From positions 62,001 to 126,000 of the forward strand of contig LNAC01000764.1 in assembly GCA_002007465.1 (NCBI GenBank): 64,000 nucleotides of DNA, in the 5' to 3' direction. The first letter of the stretch is position 1; the number at the start of each line of letters is the position of its first letter. A program made the position numbers and the translations under genes. Below, one piece after another: positions 57,064 to 64,000 of this stretch. Under the pieces are notes generated by a model. It saw only the letters and a program-made list of their open reading frames with translations. It ran no database searches and was not told where the DNA came from. This DNA comes from Ailurus styani (lineage: Eukaryota; Chordata; Mammalia; Carnivora; Ailuridae).

Positions 57064-57773
57064 TGATTTTTTTTTTTTTTTAAAGATTGTTTTGGCTCTT
57101 TGGTTTCCTTTGGTGGTTCATGTGAATTTTAGGATCAGCTTGTGAATTTCTCCAAAACAAAGCAGTTAGAATTTTGATAGAGATTATATTCAATCTGTTA
57201 TTCACTTGGGAGAGTATTGTCATCTTAATACTATTGTCTTCCAATCAATGAACATGGGGTGTCTTTCCATATAGTAAGTCTTCTTTAATTTATCTTAACA
57301 ATGTTTTGTAGTTTTTAGTACAAAACTCTTATATTTCCTTGGTTAAATTTATTCATAATAATGATGCTATTATAATTGGCATTGTTTTCTTGATTCCTTT
57401 TCAGGTTGTTCATTGCCAGTGTATTGAAATACAACTGATTTTTGTATATTGGTCTTATATCCTGCAACCCTGCTGAACTCATTTATTAGCTTTAATAGTT
57501 TTTTTCCTACAGATTTCTTAGGGTTTTTATGTGTAAAATGTCATTTGAAAATAGAGCAAGTTTTCATTTTTCCTTCCAAATCTGGATGCCCTTTATTTCT
57601 TTCTTATCTAACTGCCCTAGCAAAACTTCCTGTATCATGTTGAATAGATGTGGTGAGCATGGACATTCTTGTCTTACTCCTGAACTTAGAGGTAGAGTTT
57701 TTAGTTTTTCACCATTAAGTATGATCTTAACTGTGGGTTTTTCATAGATGGACTTTCAATCAGTCTCTTTTGA

Positions 57774-57803
57774 AAAAAAAAAAGAAAAAGAAAAAAAAAG
57801 AAC
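57774..57803. repeat. A-rich tract at the old L1 edge
   Basis: (A)n with single G interruptions. Confidence 0.85.
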
Positions 57804-57909
57804 AGACATTTTTTTCAACTTTCAAGAGAGAATATGTGTTTGTTCTAGAGACTTCCACTCATGACTCCTTTGTATCTCTTCGGTCTTCTCACTAAGAGGT
57901 ACTTTGTCC

Positions 57910-58080
57910 CAGTCAGTGTTTTCAAATATGGTTCACAGAACTCTGCATCAGAATCACCACGAGGGCTCTTTTAAAAGGCAAATTCCTATGTTTCTCTCCA
58001 GAGTACTCTACTAAAATCTCTGGATGTGGAACCCCGGAATATGCATTTTAACAAGCATTCAGGTGATTCCTCATAAAAGG
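57910..58080 (+). repeat. MER5A-like DNA transposon
   Basis: Order: 'cagtgttttcaaatatggtt', 'ctgcatcagaatcaccacga', 'ctctggatgtggaaccccgg', 'atatgcattttaacaagcat', 'tcaggtgattcc'. Confidence 0.8.
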
Positions 58081-59789
58081 AAAGGAAAAGAGAAGAAAAG
58101 GTGTTTATTTTTCAAATAAATTTGAGAAATACTGACAAAATACATACTAAAGACTCAGTCTACTGAATAAAATAAACTCATTTAAGGTGGGAAACTCCAA
58201 ATTTATTTCACTAAGAAACTCTAAGGGGGCAAACACCAATTAATTACCTATTAAAAATGCTACGTGATCACTTTTCATAAATCACTAGATATGGGAAAAA
58301 CATTTTCCTTAACTCTAAGGACCTCAAAACATCTACAGACCCAGCTACCAATAAAAGATGTTCCATAGTAAAAAAGAAATATGAACAATGGTTGTACCAT
58401 GTTCTTTTTGGCAAGACTACAACAATGCCTTATTCATAAGTCCTTGTAAACCTGCATCTGCCCATTGCTCTGTGGCATGGGAAAAGTAACGAAAAAATTT
58501 GTATGGAATAATAATAATGAGATAAACATAATAACAATAATAACTATAACCATAATTATTATTATGTAAAAGGTTTTCCATGGAATAATAGCAAAAAGAT
58601 CTATCCTAGCCTCGTTGGAGCCCTCTTGCTAGAATTCCCATGAGTAAAAAGGCCTGGTCTGTCCTAGCCAGCTGCAGCAAACTCCCTCAGATTTAGATCC
58701 CATTCCTCCAAGACACTCACAGTTGTCTCTTATCTCTCTTGGCACATCTGCACAGACTCCAAACAAGCTATTCCTGATGTTCTAGTTTTTACTGTCATGT
58801 TAACAGCCTCTCAGATGTCTTTGAATCAGTCAGGTGGCACCTGTGGTTTTTTAGCTAGAAAAGCACAAGCCCCAAGCACTATGAAGCTGTGATAGGAAAA
58901 GCATAGGCAAAGGAGTTTGGCAAAAATTATTTTCCCTTCCCCTTGCCTTTAAGTTCAGTGTGAGGTACGGATTTGTTTGTTGTTGCATTATTTATGGTGC
59001 CCTTGCTTTCATGAATAAGACTTTCAGTAAAGACTTCTGGGATGCTTCCATGGGATTTGTGTGCATAAAGAAGCTGGGGTGGGATCTCAGCCAACACTCC
59101 ACATTCAGGAGTAGGAGCATGTCTGTCACTGGGCCAATATTGAGTATGCTCTGGGTTCTTGTGGGAGTTATATCCCGCCTTGGGTCCCTTTTCCATGGTC
59201 TCTTTCAATGCCCCCTTCAAGTCAGTATGTCCTACAGGTTACTCCAGGAATGAGCCTTGGAAAAAAAAAAATCCTCCCAAGGGTAGCTTGTAGAAGCCAC
59301 TCAGATAACGGTTACCAGCTTCTGGCAAACCAGCAATTGGCATTGCACCCATGTATACCCTGGGGTCAAACTTTGGAGAGGATCAAATAAATTATTCCTT
59401 TCTATTGAGCATATTGCCAAGTTGAGGACCTTGGGGAAGGGGGCAGACTTAATGAGCTAAGGGGCTTTCAGTTAAACATTGCTTAGAATACTGTTGAGTT
59501 CCTTGAATCTTTTTTAGGGAGGAAAGGCAAAAGCACAAATGAATTACTTTCTGAAAAATATATGTAAAATCTATCCCTGAACCTTATTGACTAGGAAGAG
59601 GGAAACACCTGTAAGCTGTGGGCAAAGAGCAACACTCTTAAGGACATATATGGGACCCAAATCACACATGTTGGTTTAACTCCCACCTGCACCCCCACTG
59701 TTTGTTGTACAGAGTAAGAGTAAATAGCAATTTGGTGGCAAACACTAGTATCCCCTCCCTAAGTATCAGTGTCTATAAAGCGATTTAGA
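58081..59789. other. Unique sequence, no genes seen
   Basis: An (AAT)n-like tract lies at about 58508-58565. Overlapping open frames at 58927-59253 on both strands have no known domain. Confidence 0.5.
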
Positions 59790-59945
59790 GGTTTTCCCTG
59801 CCATCCTCTCCAGCTGCATCTCCTCTCTACCCTTACTCATACCCTCTTAAGGAGCCAGAGAAGCCTGATCTATTTTCTTGTGGTCCATCACATGCTCCAC
59901 TATCTCCAGGCCTTTGCCATGTGCCAGACAACTTGCTTTCTACTT
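59790..59945 (+). repeat. Probable LINE-2 fragment
   Basis: Sense words 'ctgccatcctctccagctgc' and 'ctatctccaggcctttgcca' follow L2. Diverged. Confidence 0.5.
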
Positions 59946-59961
59946 TATCAGCAGAGATGAA

Positions 59962-60395
59962 GATAACAGTGTTTTAGTGAATGCCTCCTGTGTGCTAAAG
60001 CATAGTGCTATGATCTCTACATTATCTCATTTAATCCTCACTTATGAGTTGGTGCTGATATGATATGTGACTCTGGGTAAGTCATTTCAAATTTCTGAGC
60101 TTCTATTTTCTTGTCGGCAAAATAGGAACAAGAAGAACACCCAATCTCATTGGTTCAGATTTCATGGGATAATTCACATACCACTCTAAGCATAGTCTCT
60201 GGATTATAGTAAGTGCTCAGTAAATGTGAGCTAGCAGTATACTATTCCCCTCCTTTTTCAAAGGGACTGAGGTTTAGAGACAATAAAGCACTCTTCCAAA
60301 GTTGTATGGATACTGAGTAGTCCAGCTGGGATGCATACATCAAACTTAGGCATCTTTGCCCTTAACAATGATACTGTACCACTATCTTTGAACAC
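59962..60395 (-). repeat. MIR split by another MIR
   Basis: Left part: 'agtgaatgcctcctgtgtgc', 'attatctcatttaatcctca', 'cttatgagttggtgctgata'. Right part from about 60241: 'ctattcccctcctttttcaa', 'gggactgaggtttagagaca', 'ccagctgggatgcatacatc'. The two parts are consecutive in the antisense MIR consensus, so they were one element before the insertion. Confidence 0.8.
60065..60240 (+). repeat. MIR nested inside the opposite-strand MIR
   Basis: Sense order: 'tgtgactctgggtaagtcat', 'ttcaaatttctgagcttcta', 'ttttcttgtcggcaaaatag', 'catgggataattcacatacc', 'agtaagtgctcagtaaatgt'. It interrupts the surrounding MIR exactly in its middle. Confidence 0.85.
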
Positions 60396-60589
60396 CACTC
60401 ATCTTGCTAGATGAATTTCAGGTCCTTCCTCTGTCAGATTTTCAAAAGCTTACAGTAAACTTTCTCTGTCTTCTGAACTTATGACATTTATTATCTATGT
60501 CACTTATTTATTTAGCATGTTCTAATCTATATTTCATATTATGACCTAAATGATAATCCTGATATTCACAACATGTAAACTCAATCACT

Positions 60590-60840
60590 ACACAAACTCC
60601 CTGTGAGCACCTTCTGTGCATCAAGGAACTTCTAGTCTGCTGCTGTGGGAGAGGGATGAACATTAATGCAGGGACTGCACAAATGAGGGGTGCTGATACT
60701 GTGGGGAGTGCCAAGAGGGAGAGGTGTTGAAGGTTTACAAATATGATGGAGGGGTCAGGTACCTTCAGAGATGCTGTGAGGGAGGTCTGAGGTGCCTGCT
60801 CTAAAGTGACAGTTGAACAGAGATGTGCAGAAACTTAGAG
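60590..60840 (-). repeat. Possible LINE-2 fragment
   Basis: Antisense-like words 'caccttctgtgcatcaagga', 'acttctagtctgctgctgtg' and 'agtgacagttgaacagagat'. Weak. Confidence 0.4.
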
Positions 60841-60884
60841 CCTCTTCATCATGTCTACCAGCCAGCATCCACACTTTAACTCCT

Positions 60885-61362
60885 AGAGATGGTTTGTTTT
60901 ATGTCAACTTGACAGAGCCATGATACCCAGATATAGGGTCAAGCACTGCATGAGCCCATAAGGTATTTTTTTGGATGGCAGTAACTTTTAAATCAGTAGA
61001 CGTTGAGTAAAACAGATTATACTCTATACTGTGTAATGTGGATGGGCCTCACCCAATCAGTTGAAGGTCTTAAGAGGAAACAGACTGAGGTCCTCTGAAG
61101 AGGAGGGGATTCCATCTGCAGTCTACTTTTTGTTTTTCTGTTTTTTTTTTTAATTTAATGTTAATTCCAGTAGAGTTAACATACAGTGTTATATTAGTTT
61201 TGAGTGTACAATATGGTGATTCAGTAACTTCATATACTACTCATTGATCATCAAGATAAGTGTCCTCTTTGGACTCCATTACAACATCAGCTCTTCTCTG
61301 CATCCCCAGCTTCTCTCTCTCCTCCACTATATATATACACGTCTCTGACTAATATACTCATG
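60885..61362 (+). repeat. Ancient interspersed repeat interrupted by an L1 3' end
   Basis: Order: 'gtttgttttatgtcaacttg', 'tgatacccagatatagggtc', 'taatgtggatgggcctcacc', 'caatcagttgaaggtcttaa', then after the insertion 'tggactccattacaacatca', 'gctcttctctgcatccccag' and 'tctctgactaatata'. Recognised as a common ancient mammalian repeat; name not recalled. Confidence 0.6.
61139..61262 (-). mobile_element. Short LINE-1 3' end inserted in the ancient repeat
   Basis: A T11 run (its poly-A) followed by 'agagttaacatacagtgtta', 'tattagttttgagtgtacaa' and 'tatggtgattcagtaacttc', which are carnivore/old L1 3' UTR words as at the end of the L1 at 16058-16600. Only about 110 bases of element are present. 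Confidence 0.8.
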
Positions 61363-62060
61363 TTATTATAGAAGACTAGCTGTTTGCTCCCACTAAAAGT
61401 CAATCCTTTCACCATATCTCAGCCCCTTTTGACTACTCAAAGATATGCAAGCATTTTTTTCTCTCTTCCTCCTATGCCAATCAGTTGTTTTCTGTTTTTT
61501 GTTTTTCTTTTGCTGATGGATTATTTGTAGCACTGGGTTTATCTCCCATTCTAAAATTTCTTTTCTATGCTCCTTGGAAAAATGGCCTATCCCAGATATG
61601 GGGAAGAAAATAATCATGATAGGCCTGCAAAATTTTGTTGCATTAAAGAGCAAGGAATCTATCAAAAACCAGTAAGGTCAAGTCTAAAAGACTCAGGAGC
61701 CTATTTGAATAGGCTCTTAGTGACCAATGATGGGACAGTTGGAGTACTAATAAAAATAATAAATATAATGGATTGGAACATACCAAAAAATGGATTGGAA
61801 CATACCAAATAGGTTTAAAATTCATATCTGTTTTTCTTAATGATAAATAAAAGCAAAAGTATTGGACACTTTTGGAAAATACTAAGGAACCAAGTCACTA
61901 TTTTGAAAACTAGTAAATAAAACAGAAAGTAAGAGGATTTTTCCTACTTTTCTTATTGGAGCTATAACTTTGGTAACCTAAGAGCTGACAAAGAGGCCTT
62001 TTTCTTTTCAGATGATTAAAATTAATAAGTGGAGAACAAAAGATAGCATTTGAATATCAT
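61363..62060. other. Unique sequence
   Basis: No repeat family recognised apart from the short tandem at 61768-61809. Small open frames only. Confidence 0.5.
61768..61809. repeat. Perfect 20-base tandem duplication, period 22
   Basis: 'atggattggaacataccaaa' at 61768-61787 and 61790-61809. Confidence 0.95.
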
Positions 62061-62075
62061 CATTTTGCAGCTCTT

Positions 62076-62256
62076 TTTTTAAAAAAATATTTTATTTATT
62101 TATTTGAGAGAGAGAGCACAAGCAGGTGGAGGGGCAGATGGAGAAGCAGGCTTCCCACTGAGCAGGGAGCCCAATACAGGGCTCAATCTCAGGACCCAAG
62201 ATCATGACCTGAGCTGAAGGCAGATGCTTAAACAACTGAGTCATGTAGTTGCCCCC
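62076..62256 (-). repeat. CAN-SINE, older copy
   Basis: 'tattttatttatttatttga', 'gcacaagcaggtggaggggc', 'tcccactgagcagggagccc', 'aacaactgagtcatgtagtt'. Target-site duplication 'cattttgcagctctt' (62061-62075) and 'cattttggagctctt' (62257-62271), one change. Confidence 0.95.
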
Positions 62257-62284
62257 CATTTTGGAGCTCTTAATAAATTAACGG

Positions 62285-62395
62285 TGCATGTGTACATTTG
62301 TGTGTCTATATATATGCACACATGTACACATATACACACAAACATGTTTGTGTATTTATGTATGTGTGTGTTATGTGTGTCTGTGTATACTGGGT
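62285..62395. repeat. TG/CA-rich low-complexity tract
   Basis: Mixed (tg)n, (ca)n and 'atatatgcacacatgtacac' words in both phases. Confidence 0.85.
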
Positions 62396-62530
62396 CTAAT
62401 TTAGCCATAACTATCAGATAGTGACAATATAGGGGACAGAATAACATGTTAAATGACACTAATGATATCATTAGCAAAAATCTCAATTATGAGATACTCT
62501 ACAGAACAACAACAAAAAAATTGCAAAAAC

Positions 62531-62651
62531 CAAGGAAGAAAGGGAGGAAAGAAGAAAAAGAAGGAATAAAGGAAGGGAGGAAGGAAGGAAGGAAGGATGG
62601 AAGGAAGGAAGGAAAGAAAGAAGGAAGGAAAGAAAGAAGGGAGGAAGGAAA
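62531..62651. repeat. (GAAG)n polypurine array
   Basis: About 120 bases of nearly pure G/A, mainly 'ggaa' units with 'gaaagaaa' interruptions and few pyrimidines. Low-complexity frames on both strands come from it. Confidence 0.95.
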
Positions 62652-62679
62652 CGGAGAGCAGACTGACAGATTAAAATAG

Positions 62680-63058
62680 ATTTAAAGACAGATTTAAAAA
62701 CAGAACAGTGAACCTGGTAGTGGGTATTAAGGAGGGCACATATTTCATGGAGCACCGGGTGTGGTGCATAAACAATGAATCTTGGATCACTGAAAAAATA
62801 AAATAAAATTAAGTTAAATAAAAAATAAAATGGCAACTAAAAAATAAAAATAAAATAAAAATAAAAACAGAACAGTGGTTACCTCCAGGGCAGTGGCATA
62901 GATGAATAAGGGGCATGAGGAAATCCGAGGTGCTAGGGATATTCTGTATTTTGATCTGGATGGTAGTTATACACAGATTCATTGAGCTGTATATCTTAGA
63001 TTAGAATACTTTTCTCTCTTTACTGTATGTATTATATATCTTAATAAAAATTTAAAGA
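62680..63058 (+). repeat. Ancient LINE-1 3' end interrupted by a younger L1
   Basis: After the inner element: 'acagtggttacctccagggc', 'attttgatctggatggtagt', 'attcattgagctgtatatct', 'cttaataaaaatttaaag'. This is the 3' UTR pattern of old L1s, whose 'aacagtggttac' junction is where the younger copy landed. Confidence 0.65.
62711..62861 (+). mobile_element. Very short 5'-truncated carnivore L1
   Basis: 'gtgggtattaaggagggcac', 'catggagcaccgggtgtggt' and 'gaatcttggatcactgaaaa' are carnivore L1 3' UTR words, followed by a long (AAAAT)n-type tail. Perfect 16-base target-site duplication 'taaaaacagaacagtg' at 62695-62710 and 62862-62877. Confidence 0.9.
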
Positions 63059-64000
63059 GAGAGAGACTAATTTAAAAGATATAGCAACTACATAAAACAT
63101 TTGGGCCTTATTTGGATTCTTATTTAAACAAAGAAACTGGAAACAGATGAGACAACTAAAGATGTGTGCATTGAAATTGTTTGCTCATTAATGTATTATG
63201 GATGTGTTTCTTAGTAGCATTTTATCTTTGGAGGTACGTGCTGAAGTATTTATGAGTGGTATGATGTCCAGCAAGTGAGAGGCAATACTGCATTAGGGTT
63301 GCACATATAAGGATTTCAATCACCAGGCAGAGCAAGGCCTGAATAGGAATGAAAAGCAGAGAAGGCCCAAGTCTTTGGTCAGTGAAGGTGGGTGTGCAGA
63401 AGGTTGGCAAACAGGGGAGGGCTCAGTTATGCTCAAGGGCATAAATCTCAGAGGAACTGAATTTTGACAAGCAGGTAGAGTAGCAGCTATCTGAAATGTC
63501 CAGGAGTGACCAACTGCCCTCTTGGCCCAAAGGTTGGAGCAGGTAAGAAAATACCTAGCACTTGCATGCCTGATCCTTCTGTAATTGCCACACACAACCT
63601 GCTCCCGGTTCAGGTCCTTAAACACTTAACATCTGTCAGCCTATTAATTATAATTTGCCTTAAAATGTGTCTTCTTATCTACATAGTAGCATTAAAAACA
63701 ATCTTGCCAATTAGATTCCTTTTAACCATGCAAGAGTATACTGAAGAAACAAGATACTGAGGAACAATCAAATCAAATACATAAATTAAATGTATTTGGT
63801 ATAAAATCAAAATCTTCTTGGTAAGTTTTATCAATATGTTCCCAATGGGGAAAAAAAAACCCAAACAAACCTAGAATTATTCTAAAATTGAACACACCAA
63901 TGCAGTATACCTACTATGCTTTCGAGTACTGTAAGTGTGAAAATATTGTATTGTGGTGAAGGTTGGATATCCTTATAAATTTCCAGATTTACACTATACC
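63059..64000. other. Unique sequence to the window end
   Basis: No recognised repeat or exon. Open frames at 63320-63760 on both strands have no known domain. Confidence 0.5.

Larger units (their letters stand above)
55025..57765 (-). mobile_element. Old LINE-1, 3' UTR to mid ORF2, with three later insertions
   Basis: The antisense L1 order is continuous: 'aattcaccgctctcaagtgt', 'tggcaaccactaatctccat', 'ggctgaataatatcccattg', 'agaattgctgggtcatgtgg', 'ttttgatttgaattttcctg', 'aaatattttctcccattcta', 'gttgaaaagactattctttg', 'gaacatggggtgtctttcca', 'ccaaatctggatgcccttta', 'gtgggtttttcatagatgga'. The region corresponding to the reverse transcriptase FADD motif (about 57535-57555) is altered to FSND. 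It is interrupted by an L1 3' fragment (55574-55686) and SINEs (56099-56294, 56860-57063). A TA/CA tract at 56700-56785 replaces part of ORF2. Confidence 0.92.

Noticed and set aside
62483..62836. 117-codon minus-strand frame rich in Phe, Leu, Ser, Pro
   Set aside because: It is the complement of the GAAG array and the L1 tail, a low-complexity artefact.

Overview
This window reads as intergenic or deep intronic DNA from a caniform carnivore, most likely a mustelid or close relative. The main evidence is at least fifteen copies of the tRNA-Lys-derived carnivore SINE (CAN-SINE/SINEC). Many carry the internal stretch 'gcctacttgtgatctctctc' and the tail 'caaataaataaa', which I associate with mustelid-type subfamilies. 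Carnivore-type LINE-1 3' ends accompany them. The sequence is AT-rich, and I see no CpG island, no tRNA or rRNA gene, no CRISPR array and no convincing protein-coding gene. Long open frames are LINE-1 ORF2 remnants or chance and low-complexity frames.

Layout. 1-11 kb: two SINEs, one split by a young L1, then old L1/L2/MIR remnants, a full-length young SINE (7717-7920), a MER5A-type DNA transposon and a second young L1 (10053-10874). 11-20 kb: a SINE, a MIR, a repeat-poor block (13.5-15 kb), a TA/CA microsatellite field (15.0-15.8 kb), and L1 and L2 fragments. 20-29 kb: MIRs, SINEs, an ORF2-bearing old L1 (22.4-23.6 kb) and a long repeat-poor block (26.1-28.3 kb). 29-36 kb: repeat-poor DNA, a MaLR-like LTR, a speculative terminal exon (33835 on), and a MER20-type element. 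36-48 kb: SINEs, an adjoining L2 and old L1 (40.1-41.1 kb), and a repeat-poor block (41.3-41.9 kb). 48-64 kb: mostly unique DNA, then a 2.7 kb old L1 carrying three later insertions, a MIR nested in a MIR, a GAAG array and a young L1 inside an old one.

The clearest observations concern sequence history. Insertions are nested with intact target-site duplications. Three single-N positions (949, 38752, 47254) each sit exactly between two near-identical direct copies of 56-84 bases, which looks like unresolved assembly overlaps. Several repeat-poor blocks with homeodomain-like A/T motifs are candidate conserved enhancers, but that cannot be tested without alignment. I found nothing resembling a new multi-gene biological system. 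Repeat family names are given from remembered consensus patterns, without a database search.
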